From Bryobacteraceae bacterium (lineage in GTDB: Bacteria > Acidobacteriota > Terriglobia > Bryobacterales > Bryobacteraceae), in NCBI GenBank assembly GCA_025980435.1, contig JAICXK010000007.1, forward strand, positions 1 through 46,396: a stretch of DNA of 46,396 bases, written 5' to 3'. The position numbers were made by a program, and so were the translations under genes. Under the pieces are notes generated by a model. It did not search any database. It was not told where the DNA came from and saw only the letters and a list, made by a program, of their open reading frames with translations. Below, piece after piece: positions 9,628 to 18,729 of this stretch. Position 1 is the first letter of the stretch; every line of letters starts with the position of its first letter.

Positions 9628-10344
9628 ATGATTCCATTCATTTCCGGACATCGTTCCGTTTCCCTGACAATCGGTCTGTGGGCACTCGTTGGCGTCAGTG
9701 TCACAACTTTTGCTCAGCAAACTCCGGTGGGACCGCCGCCCGTGCCGCCGGTGCAGCAGCCCAACGCGCAACAGCAAAATACGCAACAGCAAACGCCCCC
9801 CGAAGGGGCTACGAAGGAAGGAAAGAACGCCAATCCTCCGGCGCCATCAACCGCGGGAGCCCCTGTCGATTCGAACGCCTACAAGATTGGACCTGCCGAT
9901 ATTCTGAACATCCGGGTATGGAATGAGCCGGAATTTTCCGGTCCGGTTGCCGTTCATCAGGATGGGAAAATCACGCTCCCTTTGGTAGGCGATTTACAGG
10001 CCGGTGATCAAACCCCTGTGCAAGTGGAACATACCGTGACAGCCGCGCTTTCAAAGTACATTGTGAAGCCGCTGGTCACGGTAATCGTCCAGCAGGTTGA
10101 GAGCAAAAAGTACTACATGGACGGGCACGTTAATCGTCCGGGTGAGTATCCGCTGGTTGTGCCCACTACGATACTGGAGGCGATCAGCAAGGCCGGCGGG
10201 CTGCAGGAATTCGCCAACGAGAAGCACATCTACGTGCTTCGCGGAGCCCAGCGAATTCCGTTTAACTATAAGGATGTGCTGCGCGGCAAACATATGGACC
10301 AGAACATCGAGCTGAAACCGGACGACCACATTGTGGTGCCATAG
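9628..10344 (+). CDS. Wza-like polysaccharide export outer-membrane protein
   Basis: Polysaccharide biosynthesis/export protein of 238 residues, short for the family (Wza is about 380). It has an N-terminal signal peptide ending near TTFAQQ and then a low-complexity Gln/Pro/Asn linker (about residues 30-75). A Poly_export domain follows, beginning YKIGPADILNIRVWNEPEF, and then one SLBB domain with YMDGHVNRPGEYPL and a final DDHIVVP. No lipobox cysteine is evident at the signal cleavage site. First gene of a three-gene polysaccharide export operon with the copolymerase 16 bases downstream. Likely forms a periplasmic or outer-membrane ring for exopolysaccharide or capsule export. Confidence 0.9.
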   Translation: MIPFISGHRSVSLTIGLWALVGVSVTTFAQQTPVGPPPVPPVQQPNAQQQNTQQQTPPEGATKEGKNANPPAPSTAGAPVDSNAYKIGPADILNIRVWNEPEFSGPVAVHQDGKITLPLVGDLQAGDQTPVQVEHTVTAALSKYIVKPLVTVIVQQVESKKYYMDGHVNRPGEYPLVVPTTILEAISKAGGLQEFANEKHIYVLRGAQRIPFNYKDVLRGKHMDQNIELKPDDHIVVP

Positions 10345-10360
10345 GAAGTAGAAGACGACC

Positions 10361-12007
10361 ATGCTTGACCGATTATCCGTACCGCGCCGCGCACTGGATT
10401 TTGGCGACTATGTCGACATGCTGCGCCGGAACCTGGGCTGGCTTATCGGACCTACGTTCGCTGGTCTGGTGATTGCCACTGTCGTCGCTTTTTTTCTGCG
10501 GGACACGTATGTCTCCCGCGCGGCGATCCGGATCGTGCCGCAACAGATCTCACCCGAACTCATTCAGAACGTGAGCGCGCAGGATATCGTCGACCGGATT
10601 AACGGCATGGCGCAGATGATTCAGAGCCGCGATACGCTGACTTCGATTATCAACACCTACGGGCTCTATAAGGATGAGATGAAGAGCGAGCCGCTGCAGG
10701 ATGTGATCGACAAGATGAAGTCCGACGTCGGAATCCGCCCGCTTACCGGATGGACGAATATTGCGGGAAAATCGCTCCCGGCCATGCAGGTGAGTTTTTC
10801 TTATTCAGACAAATACACGGCCCAAAAGGTCTGTGCGGAGCTGGTCTCCCGGTTCATGACCGCGAACAACGAACAAAACATGCAGTTGCAGCAGGTCACC
10901 AACGATTTTTTGAGCGATGAGAGCGATCGGGCCAAGCGCGAACTGGATCAGATCGAGGGAAAGATCGCCGTTTACCGGCAAAAGAACGCAGGACATCTGC
11001 CCGAGGAACTTCCGACCAATATTTCGCAGATGAACGTGCTTGAGAATCGCGCAGGAGGGCTTTCGGAAGCTTCTGTCAGAAACACGGAGCAGCGCATGAT
11101 GTTGGAATCTGAGCTTCAGATCGCCAAGGACAGATTGGCCTCCTATCAGATGAATTCGCCGCAGGCTCTATCGCAAAACCAGAAGGTTGGGATGCTGGAT
11201 CGCGAGATTGAGCAACTGCAAGACAACATTGAGGCGATGAAAGGCCGCTACACCGAGGATTATCCCGGGTTGCAGGATGCTCGCGACCGCCTGACTTTGC
11301 TAAAGAAGCAACGTGAGCAAGCGGCCAAGGATCAAGCAGCGCGCGAACAGGCCGCAAAAGATAACCCATCGAAGGCCACCCCGGTTTATAACCCGGGGCT
11401 TACGCGGGAGCGTATGAATGCCGAAGGGGTGGTTCAACAGCTTGAGACGCAATTGAAGACGAATGCATTGGAGGCGCGCAACATCAACAAGCAGATGGCC
11501 TCTGTTAATGCTGCTCTAAACAACTATTCCGCGCGAATTCAGAGCGTTCCCGGCAGCGAGAAAGAATATTCGGATCTGCTGCACGACCGCGAACTGGCCA
11601 GGCAACGCTACACCACGCTGCAACTGAAGCGCGACAAATCGGGCGTATCCATGGAACTCGAACGCCGGAAACAAGGCGAGACGCTGGAGGTGATTGACGG
11701 GGCTTCTTTGCCGCCTGCCCCCTCAGCGCCGAAACGCGCCATGATGATCCCCATTGGCGCGGGCGTTGGCTTTGCCCTTGGAATCGTTCTGGTTGGAATT
11801 CGAGAGGTACGGGATACTTCGTTGAAGAACCTGAAGGATGCGCGCCTGTACACACAGCTCTCAATTCTCGGCAGCGTCCCTCTGCTGGAGAACGATGTGG
11901 TGGTGCAGCGGCGTAAACAGGTCATGTGGGTCAGTTGGGCTACTGGAACCTTGCTCGGTTTGGCCATTATGGCCGGGTCGATTGCGCGCCATTATTTGAA
12001 GGCATAA
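10361..12007 (+). CDS. Wzz/GumC-type polysaccharide co-polymerase
   Basis: Chain-length determinant family inner-membrane protein, 548 residues. A first membrane helix lies at about residues 25-47 after the cytosolic start. A long periplasmic region rich in heptad-like coiled coil (about 170-430) follows, then a proline-rich motif (LPPAPSAPKRAMMIP) running into a second helix (about 465-485). Unusually there is a cytosolic-looking stretch and then a third hydrophobic helix at the very C-terminus (VMWVSWATGTLLGLAIMAG). No kinase domain is fused; the matching kinase is the next gene, 5 bases downstream. It probably controls polymer length together with the Wza-like exporter and the tyrosine kinase. 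Confidence 0.9.
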   Translation: MLDRLSVPRRALDFGDYVDMLRRNLGWLIGPTFAGLVIATVVAFFLRDTYVSRAAIRIVPQQISPELIQNVSAQDIVDRINGMAQMIQSRDTLTSIINTYGLYKDEMKSEPLQDVIDKMKSDVGIRPLTGWTNIAGKSLPAMQVSFSYSDKYTAQKVCAELVSRFMTANNEQNMQLQQVTNDFLSDESDRAKRELDQIEGKIAVYRQKNAGHLPEELPTNISQMNVLENRAGGLSEASVRNTEQRMMLESELQIAKDRLASYQMNSPQALSQNQKVGMLDREIEQLQDNIEAMKGRYTEDYPGLQDARDRLTLLKKQREQAAKDQAAREQAAKDNPSKATPVYNPGLTRERMNAEGVVQQLETQLKTNALEARNINKQMASVNAALNNYSARIQSVPGSEKEYSDLLHDRELARQRYTTLQLKRDKSGVSMELERRKQGETLEVIDGASLPPAPSAPKRAMMIPIGAGVGFALGIVLVGIREVRDTSLKNLKDARLYTQLSILGSVPLLENDVVVQRRKQVMWVSWATGTLLGLAIMAGSIARHYLKA

Positions 12008-12012
12008 AACAA

Positions 12013-13083
12013 ATGAGCCGAGTTCATGACGCTTTGCGAAAAGCGGCACAAGACAAAGACGCTTCTCGAAAGACATCGCAGGAGCGCGTGGAAGCGGCGA
12101 AAATGCCGCCTCCGCGCAATCCCGCTCCTCCCGCCCCATACGTCGAGACCGCGGTGATCCGGCCTGACGCGGCAAGTATGGCGCAGGCTGAATCCTCAAT
12201 TCCGGTTGCCGAACCTGTTCCGAACAATTCCGTTGCTGCGGTAGCACCGTCCTGTCTGGAGGAAGCGGCCAACGATCTGGAGAATCTAGAGCAGATCCTG
12301 CTGAACGTCCGGCAATTTCCATACGATCCCATGCCGGATGCCTTGGTGGTGAATCCGTCCAAGCCTAGAGAAGCCCCCGCGGAGGAATTCCGTTCGCTGC
12401 GCACGCGTCTGAACCATTTGCAGACCCTGCAGCCCTTGCGCACGCTGGTGGTTACCAGCGCTTCTCCCGCGGAAGGAAAGTCGTTCACCGCTTCTAATCT
12501 CGCCGTGACTCAATCGCAACTCGCCGACAAACGAGTTCTGCTAGCCGACTTCGACTTCCGGCGCCCTACGCTCGATAAAGTGTTCCGCTTGCCCTCCGTC
12601 CCGGGTATTACAGACTATTTGCTTGGAAAGGCCCGGATCGGAGATGTCATCAGCAAGGTGGGAGACACGAACCTCTATGCCATGACGGCGGGAGAGACCG
12701 TGACGAATCCGCTTGAACTGCTCAATTTCAAAGAGTGCGCTGCGTTGATCGACGGTCTGCGAAACCACTTCGACTGGATCATTCTGGACAGTCCTCCGCT
12801 TCTCTTTGCTGCCGACGGCAACCTTCTCGCTACCATGTGCGACGGAACGATCCTGGTGGTCCGGATCGGGACAACCACGTTCGATTCCGTAACACGCGCC
12901 ATGCAGTCTCTATGCGAAAACAATGTGTTGGGCGTCGTAGTGAACGGCGCGCGCCGCAGCGAGCTGTATAGCAAGTACAGCTATTATCACGATTATTACT
13001 ATCCATCGGAGACCGCGGAACTCGAAACCGGTCTGACGGCCGAGGAAGAGGAACATGTCCCGGCGGATACGACGGCGAAATAG
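12013..13083 (+). CDS. CpsD/CapB-type bacterial tyrosine kinase of polysaccharide export
   Basis: Bacterial tyrosine kinase domain, 356 residues. ATG 12013 is chosen because it lies 5 bases after the stop of the copolymerase gene; a further-upstream start would overlap that gene deeply. Residues 1-110 are a disordered Ala/Pro-rich linker. The ATPase shows Walker A with Lys156 (ASPAEGKSFTAS), Walker A' with Asp179 and Asp181 (LADFDFRRP), and Walker B with Asp259 (IILDSPP). The C-terminal tyrosine cluster has Tyr319, 322, 324, 325, 328, 329 and 330, the expected autophosphorylation site, followed by an acidic tail. It acts at the inner membrane with the Wzz-like partner, whose phosphorylation-driven cycling regulates polymer assembly. 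Confidence 0.92.
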   Translation: MSRVHDALRKAAQDKDASRKTSQERVEAAKMPPPRNPAPPAPYVETAVIRPDAASMAQAESSIPVAEPVPNNSVAAVAPSCLEEAANDLENLEQILLNVRQFPYDPMPDALVVNPSKPREAPAEEFRSLRTRLNHLQTLQPLRTLVVTSASPAEGKSFTASNLAVTQSQLADKRVLLADFDFRRPTLDKVFRLPSVPGITDYLLGKARIGDVISKVGDTNLYAMTAGETVTNPLELLNFKECAALIDGLRNHFDWIILDSPPLLFAADGNLLATMCDGTILVVRIGTTTFDSVTRAMQSLCENNVLGVVVNGARRSELYSKYSYYHDYYYPSETAELETGLTAEEEEHVPADTTAK

Positions 13084-13137
13084 CCGCTTTTTCTCCAGCG
13101 CTTCGCATCGAAAACGGCTTCACTTGCACCGAGAAGC

Positions 13138-13767
13138 ATGGCTGTGAAACCAGATAGTCCTGAGTTGTCCAATAAGTACGCGGATACGCTTTCCACCGTT
13201 CATGAGCTGATCCGCACACGCTGGAGCCCGCGCTCCTTTTCAGACCGCCCGGTTTCCGCCGAAGATCTGAAGGCGGTCCTGGAAGCAGCCCGCTGGGCTG
13301 CGTCCTCCAATAACGAGCAACCCTGGCGCTTTGTGGTTGCAAGAAAATCGGATGGCGAGGCTTATGAGCGCATTTTAAGTCTCTTGGATCCGGGGAATCA
13401 GCAATGGGCGGTAACCGCGCCCGTGCTCATCATTATGGCGGCGAAACGGACTTTCAGCCATAACGGAAGTCCGAACATCTACGCGATTCACGACACCGGC
13501 GCGGCTTTGGCGCAACTGTTTTTGCAAGCGAACGCGCTCGGTCTCCATGCTCATGGCATGGCGGGCTTTGATCGCGAGCGGGCCCGGCAGGTTCTTGGTA
13601 TTCCGGAAGACTATGATCTGGGTGCGGCCGTAGCGCTGGGGTACCGTGATTTGCCCGAGAAGCTTACAAACGAGAAGCATCGCAAATCGGAAGTAGCCAA
13701 ACGCGTTCGAAAACCACTAGACGAACTGGTCTTTGCCGGGCGTTGGAACGAGCCTCTTACTCTCTGA
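13138..13767 (+). CDS. Nitroreductase family FMN-dependent protein
   Basis: Nitroreductase-like flavoprotein of 209 residues. The N-terminal FMN-phosphate region is RTRWSPRSFSDRPVSAEDL, followed by EAARWAASSNNEQPWRFVV, typical of NfsA/NfsB-type enzymes. The middle contains DTGAALAQLFLQANALGLHAHG and the C-terminal GYRDLPE, which line the FMN and NAD(P)H site. It is likely a cytoplasmic NAD(P)H-dependent reductase of quinones, nitro compounds or similar; substrate not predictable. It lies 54 bases after the polysaccharide kinase gene with its own ATG, so a functional link to export is not implied. The 3' end converges with the next minus-strand gene across 28 bases. Confidence 0.9.
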   Translation: MAVKPDSPELSNKYADTLSTVHELIRTRWSPRSFSDRPVSAEDLKAVLEAARWAASSNNEQPWRFVVARKSDGEAYERILSLLDPGNQQWAVTAPVLIIMAAKRTFSHNGSPNIYAIHDTGAALAQLFLQANALGLHAHGMAGFDRERARQVLGIPEDYDLGAAVALGYRDLPEKLTNEKHRKSEVAKRVRKPLDELVFAGRWNEPLTL

Positions 13768-13795
13768 TTCGGCCGGCTCTGACAGAGAAACGATC

Positions 13796-14620
13796 TTAAA
13801 ACGGCGAACGCTGTTCCCAGCCGCGGCGCTGCGGCTGGCGCGGACCGCCTTCGCTGAGCGGGGCATGCGCGGGGGCGTTGCTGAAATCGAGATCGGATTG
13901 TCCAAAGCGCAGCGGGCGATCGAGAATCATTTCCACCGTGGAGCCTCTGGTTAAGGTGGCGTCCGGGCCTCTGGTGAGCAGCACGCCCAGGAGACCGGCC
14001 GCTGCGCCCGCGCCCGCACCGATGCCCGCGCCTCGGGCGACACCCCCGGCGGCTGCGCCGATACCCGAGCCGATAACAGTTCCCGCCGTTGTGCTGCCTA
14101 CAACCGTGCCCAAGTCGCCCTTCTTATCTCCCCGGCTGGTTACCTTGCTGTCTTCGCGCTTGAGTGTTTCGTCATCTCTCGAATCGAGCGCGCCGAGATC
14201 CGAGCGAAAGTTCCGGCTGACGCCATTCGGCAGGGTGAGCGAATCGAAGCGCACTTGTAAAGCGCCGCGGCCCTTCAGCCGTCCCGGCCGTTTTACTTCG
14301 GTGATTGTGCCGGTGACCCAGCTCCCCTGCGGGATAACGATCCGGCTGCCCGAAAGCACGGGGAACGCGGTTTCGAGGTAGATGCGATCTCCAACAACAG
14401 CCTGCTTCGTGCTGACGCTATTTATCATGTTCAGCAGGATGTGCGTGCCGGCTGCTACTTCGAAGCTCCCGGTGGGCGGCTGAGTCTCAGTACGCTGCTT
14501 CAATCCCTCCGGCCGCTGCGCCTGCTCATCGTGCTCCGGCCGATTTGCATTATCCTGTTGCGCAGCCATTAAGCAGCAGGCCGCAATACATAAAGAGGCG
14601 ATGGTAAGGAGCTTACTCAT
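13796..14620 (-). CDS. Exported glycine-zipper protein with VirB10/TrbI-like domain
   Basis: Exported protein of 274 residues with an N-terminal signal (MSKLLTIASLCIAACCLMAAQ), a charged Gln/Glu/Arg-rich linker, then a beta-rich domain (about residues 50-145: GTHILLNMINSVSTKQAVVGD, IPQGSWVTGTITEV) that resembles the TrbI/VirB10-like fold often seen in acidobacterial exported proteins. A glycine/alanine zipper runs from about residue 170 to 215 (GSGIGAAAGGVARGAGIG), able to insert in or pack against a membrane, and a basic Pro/Gln/Arg tail ends the protein. Located 43 bases downstream of mutY on the same strand, possibly co-transcribed. Function unknown; envelope or outer-membrane role inferred only from the features above. 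Confidence 0.72.
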   Translation of the reverse strand: MSKLLTIASLCIAACCLMAAQQDNANRPEHDEQAQRPEGLKQRTETQPPTGSFEVAAGTHILLNMINSVSTKQAVVGDRIYLETAFPVLSGSRIVIPQGSWVTGTITEVKRPGRLKGRGALQVRFDSLTLPNGVSRNFRSDLGALDSRDDETLKREDSKVTSRGDKKGDLGTVVGSTTAGTVIGSGIGAAAGGVARGAGIGAGAGAAAGLLGVLLTRGPDATLTRGSTVEMILDRPLRFGQSDLDFSNAPAHAPLSEGGPRQPQRRGWEQRSPF

Positions 14621-14663
14621 TTCCTTGTCCTTTGGCTCAGTCTATAGGAACCGTACCCTCCGC

Positions 14664-15701
14664 TCAAACGGACGCAGTACTGGAACGAACCGTTGCGCTC
14701 CGGGTCTTTTCAACTACCCGGCGCGCCTTTCTCAGCACGGTGCTGACCGGCATAGTCGCCAGCGCGTCCATTGCAACCCATTCGCAAGGGCCAAGATCCC
14801 GGGGCGCAGCGGCCTCGTGAAGCTCGAACCGGTAGTTATGAAAGGTAATTCCATGCCGAAATGCTCCAAGGCGCTGACCCACGCTTGCGGACGGAAGTTG
14901 GGACGGCTCCGGCAGTTCCCAGAAGCCCGGCATCAATCTCGAATCGGCCGGCCGCCTCCAAGCTAAAATCCTGCCGCCTTCCGCGATCCAAAATACTACC
15001 CGTTCCTCTTGCACGTTTTTCGCACCAGCCTTCTTCATGGGACGCTGCTCCTGAGTGGCCTTCTTGCGCGATTCACAGATCTGCGAGATTGGGCAAACCA
15101 AGCACCGAGGCTTTTTCGGAAGACACGCCGTTGCTCCCAATTCCATCATCGCCTGATTGAAGGCTCCCGGACGAAGCCGATCAAGCAAGCGATCCGCCAA
15201 TACCTGAAAGTGCTTCCGTCCGGCTGCCGAAGCGATATCCGTTTCGTCATTGAAAATGCGGCTGGCGACGCGCGACACGTTCCCATCCACGGCCGCGTGT
15301 GGAAGGCCAAAGGCGATACTCGCCACGGCTGCCGCTGTGTACTCGCCGATTCCGGGCAATGCCCGAATCTCGTGGTACGTGTGGGGAAATGCGCCTCGAT
15401 CTCGCATTTGAATCGCCGCTCTCTGCAAATTTCGGGCACGATGATAATAGCCCAAACCGGCCCAGGAACTGAGCAGCTCCGGTTCCGGCGCCTCCGCCAG
15501 AATCTGAAAATCGGGGAAACGCTTCAAGAAGCGTTCATAGAATGGCGTAACGGCGGCCACGCGGGTCTGCTGCAGCATAATCTCCGAAATCCAGATGGCG
15601 TAGGGATCGCGTGTGCGCCGCCATGGGAGGTCCCGCCGATACCGGTCGAACCAGTCGAGTAAATCGCGCCGAAACTGCTGAATTTCTTGCTCTGAGAGCA
15701 T
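14664..15701 (-). CDS. mutY: A/G-specific adenine glycosylase MutY
   Basis: DNA glycosylase that removes adenine mispaired with 8-oxoguanine, 345 residues, normal length. The HhH-GPD core shows the catalytic Glu40 (WISEIMLQQT), the helix-hairpin-helix LPGIGEYTAAAV and catalytic Asp139 (HAAVDGNVSRV). The [4Fe-4S] loop is complete with the canonical C-x6-C-x2-C-x5-C spacing at Cys193, 200, 203 and 209. The C-terminal region (from about residue 225, VVFWIAEGGRILAWRRP) is the MutT-like domain that recognises 8-oxoG. The gene is divergent from uvrA with a 115-base shared upstream region. Confidence 0.97.
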   Translation of the reverse strand: MLSEQEIQQFRRDLLDWFDRYRRDLPWRRTRDPYAIWISEIMLQQTRVAAVTPFYERFLKRFPDFQILAEAPEPELLSSWAGLGYYHRARNLQRAAIQMRDRGAFPHTYHEIRALPGIGEYTAAAVASIAFGLPHAAVDGNVSRVASRIFNDETDIASAAGRKHFQVLADRLLDRLRPGAFNQAMMELGATACLPKKPRCLVCPISQICESRKKATQEQRPMKKAGAKNVQEERVVFWIAEGGRILAWRRPADSRLMPGFWELPEPSQLPSASVGQRLGAFRHGITFHNYRFELHEAAAPRDLGPCEWVAMDALATMPVSTVLRKARRVVEKTRSATVRSSTASV

Positions 15702-15816
15702 CCCTTTAGGATCCCGTTTGCCAGCCAGGCATCTTATACTGAAGAAGTACCCGTTACAACACCCGCGCCCGCCGTGCGCTTGTCCAATCGCGGCGCCTTA
15801 CCGCTCTGAATAGTCA

Positions 15817-18729
15817 ATGCCGGAAACCTCCAGCTTAACGTCCTGCGAAGAATTCGCATCGGAAGAGGTTGAGGCGGCCGCCCGCCCGGTGCTCGCAATT
15901 CGCGGCGCACGCGTTCACAATCTCAAAAACATCGATGTTGATATCCCGCACAATCAACTCACCGTTGTTACCGGAGTGTCCGGCTCGGGCAAGTCTTCGC
16001 TGGTGTTCGACACCATCTACGCCGAAGGCCAGCGCCGCTATGTAGAATCGCTTTCCGCTTACGCGCGCCAATTTCTGGAACGGATGGAGAAGCCGGATGT
16101 CGATGAAATCCTCGGCATTGCTCCTCCTGTGGCGATCAGGCAAAAGAACCAGACACGCAATCCGCGCTCGACCGTTGCGACGGCTACTGAACTTTACGAT
16201 TTCATGCGCCTGCTATGGGCGCGGGCGGGACGCACCTATTGTCCGAACGATGGCACGCGGATTGAACGTGACACCGTCGATCAGGTTGCCGAACGAATGC
16301 TCGAACAGCCGGAAGGATCGCGCTGGTATGCCCTGTTCCCTGTTTCAATCCAAACCAGCACGGCCGGAAAACCCGATGCCGCAACCCTCCGCGACCGGCT
16401 TTTCGATTTACGCAGGAAAGGCTTCAACCGGCTCTTCCAGAACGGCCAAACGTTCGAGTTTTCAACTCCCGAATCGCTGCTTGGAATCGATTTCTCCACG
16501 CCGGTCTACGTGCTCGCAGACCGCATTGTGATTCGCCCCGATTCGCACCAGCGCATTGTGGATACGGTCGAGGTCTGTTATCGCGAAGCCGGCGAGGTTT
16601 TCTTCGAGCAGGCCGGAGTCGCGGAGCCCTATCGGCTGCATTTTAGCGAAAAATTCGCGTGCAAGGTCTGCGGCCTCACCGCGAGCATTCCAGAGCCGGC
16701 TCTTTTCAGCTTTAATAACCCGGTTGGAGCCTGTCCGGTTTGCCAGGGATTCGGCAACACAATCGATTACGATCTGGACCTGGTTATTCCCGATCCAACA
16801 TTGACCATTGAGCAGGGCGCGATCGATCCTTGGACCAAACCGCAGTACTCCTGGTATTACGACGAAGTCTTCGCGGTAAAGGCGCGCAAAAAAGTCCGCC
16901 TGAATGTTCCGTATGCAGATCTGCGATCTGAGGAGAGGGAGATCGTGCGGGAACACATCAAGCGCTTTTTCACGGAGGTCGAAAAGAAGAAATATAAGGT
17001 ACACGTGCGTGTGTTTCTGAGCCGGTACCGCGCGTACACCGAGTGTCCAGCCTGCCGCGGCGGCAGACTCCGTTCTGACGCTCTGTGGGTTCGCATCCAG
17101 GGCCACAGCATCGCGCAAGTCTCGCGGATGAACATCGCCCGCGCACAAGAGTTCTTCGATCGTCTTCAGCTCAGCCCCGAGGAGTCTCAGATAGCCGATC
17201 GCGTTCTCGAAGAAATCCGTCAGCGGCTCAAGTTTCTGAATGATGTCGGCCTGGAATATCTGACCCTCGATCGGCTTTCGGCTACTCTATCCGGCGGGGA
17301 AGCGCAGCGCATCCAGCTTGCCACCTGTCTCGGCTCGCGTCTGGTCGGCACGACCTACGTTCTCGATGAACCTTCCATCGGATTGCACAGCCGCGATACC
17401 GCGCGTCTTATTCACATCCTGAAAGATCTGCGCGAACTTGGGAATACGATCATTGTGGTGGAGCACGACCCCGAGATTATGGCCGAAGCCGACCGTATCA
17501 TCGACCTCGGGCCGGGAGCCGGGGAAAACGGCGGCCGCGTGATCTTCTCGGGAAGCTATCCTCAACTCCTTTCGCCACCTGCGAAGGACCGGGACCTCTT
17601 TCAATCGCTTACCAGCCGATATCTCCGCGGCGAACTCAGCGTTTTTCGCGCGCACGACCGGCGGAGGGTCAACCGAAAACGCACTGTACGCTTCATCGGA
17701 GCTCGCGCAAACAATCTCAAGAATATCGATGTGGAGATCCCGCTTGGAATGCTGGTCGCGGTTACCGGCGTTTCCGGATCGGGAAAATCGAGCCTGGTCC
17801 ACGATGTTATTTTCGGAACTCTCGATCTGGAAGTAAATAAGGAAAGACGAGCCGTACGTGAACACAGCGGTTCTGAAACCGGGACGAGCGCTCGAAAACT
17901 TCCGCTGAAGCGCGTCGAACGCGCGGATCTTCTTACCAGTGTTGTAATGGTCGATCAGTCGCCCATCGGCCGTACTCCTCGCTCCAATCCGGTCACTTAT
18001 GTAAAGGCTTTCGATCTGATTCGGGATCTGTTCGCCCGTACTCCTGAAGCGGAGCGCCGCGGCTACACCGCCGGCCATTTTTCCTTTAATGTTCCCGGCG
18101 GGCGATGCGAGAACTGCCAGGGAGATGGAACGGTCACGGTTGAAATGCAGTTCCTGGCGGACGTGGAACTCATTTGCGAGGAATGTAAGGGCACCCGTTA
18201 CAAGCAAAGCGTGCTGGATATTCGCTACCAGGGTCTCAACATTCACGAAGTGCTGCAGTTGACCATTCGCGAGGCCCTCTCGTTCTTTGCCGGAACACCT
18301 CGCCTCGCCGCGCGGCTCAAAGTGCTACAGGATGTAGGGCTCGGCTACCTGCGGTTGGGGCAATCCGCCACCACCCTGAGCGGCGGCGAAGCGCAGCGCG
18401 TGAAACTGGCCGCCCATCTCGCGCAAGCGAGCTGCGAAGGAACGCTCTTTCTCTTTGATGAACCAACGACGGGCCTGCACTTCGACGACATAGCGAAGCT
18501 GCTTCAATCGTTCGAGCGTCTGATTCACAGCGGTGGCAGCGTTCTGGTGATCGAGCACAACCTGGACCTGATTCAGGCGGCCGACTGGATCATCGACCTT
18601 GGTCCGGAAGGTGGGGAGGCCGGCGGGGGGATTATTGCGCAGGGGACGCCCGAAGCAATTGCGGCGGTTCCGCAATCGTACACGGGAAAGTACCTCAAAC
18701 AGGCGCTTGCGCGAGCGGCGATTGCCTAG
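15817..18729 (+). CDS. uvrA: Excinuclease ABC subunit UvrA
   Basis: DNA damage-recognition ATPase of nucleotide excision repair, 970 residues, slightly longer than E. coli UvrA. Two ABC ATPase modules are complete: Walker A Lys59 and Lys657, signature LSGGEAQR at 491-498 and again near [11 protein letters not shown], with Walker [11 protein letters not shown] and [10 protein letters not shown]. Zinc sites are intact: Cys282, 285, 306, 309 in the first module and Cys764, 767, 787, 790 in the second. The insert after residue 130 ([12 protein letters not shown] onward) corresponds to the UvrB-binding domain, so this is a repair-type UvrA rather than a UvrA2 lacking that domain. selA begins on the base after its stop. 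No uvrB or uvrC is in the window. Confidence 0.96.
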   Translation: MPETSSLTSCEEFASEEVEAAARPVLAIRGARVHNLKNIDVDIPHNQLTVVTGVSGSGKSSLVFDTIYAEGQRRYVESLSAYARQFLERMEKPDVDEILGIAPPVAIRQKNQTRNPRSTVATATELYDFMRLLWARAGRTYCPNDGTRIERDTVDQVAERMLEQPEGSRWYALFPVSIQTSTAGKPDAATLRDRLFDLRRKGFNRLFQNGQTFEFSTPESLLGIDFSTPVYVLADRIVIRPDSHQRIVDTVEVCYREAGEVFFEQAGVAEPYRLHFSEKFACKVCGLTASIPEPALFSFNNPVGACPVCQGFGNTIDYDLDLVIPDPTLTIEQGAIDPWTKPQYSWYYDEVFAVKARKKVRLNVPYADLRSEEREIVREHIKRFFTEVEKKKYKVHVRVFLSRYRAYTECPACRGGRLRSDALWVRIQGHSIAQVSRMNIARAQEFFDRLQLSPEESQIADRVLEEIRQRLKFLNDVGLEYLTLDRLSATLSGGEAQRIQLATCLGSRLVGTTYVLDEPSIGLHSRDTARLIHILKDLRELGNTIIVVEHDPEIMAEADRIIDLGPGAGENGGRVIFSGSYPQLLSPPAKDRDLFQSLTSRYLRGELSVFRAHDRRRVNRKRTVRFIGARANNLKNIDVEIPLGMLVAVTGVSGSGKSSLVHDVIFGTLDLEVNKERRAVREHSGSETGTSARKLPLKRVERADLLTSVVMVDQSPIGRTPRSNPVTYVKAFDLIRDLFARTPEAERRGYTAGHFSFNVPGGRCENCQGDGTVTVEMQFLADVELICEECKGTRYKQSVLDIRYQGLNIHEVLQLTIREALSFFAGTPRLAARLKVLQDVGLGYLRLGQSATTLSGGEAQRVKLAAHLAQASCEGTLFLFDEPTTGLHFDDIAKLLQSFERLIHSGGSVLVIEHNLDLIQAADWIIDLGPEGGEAGGGIIAQGTPEAIAAVPQSYTGKYLKQALARAAIA

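Noticed and set aside
15733-15759. Candidate mutY promoter (TTGTAA and TATAAG on the minus strand)
   Set aside because: The spacer is only 15 bases and the -35 match is weak, so it was not listed as a feature.
17287-18246. Open frame of 319 codons antisense to uvrA
   Set aside because: Shadow of the conserved UvrA ATPase region.
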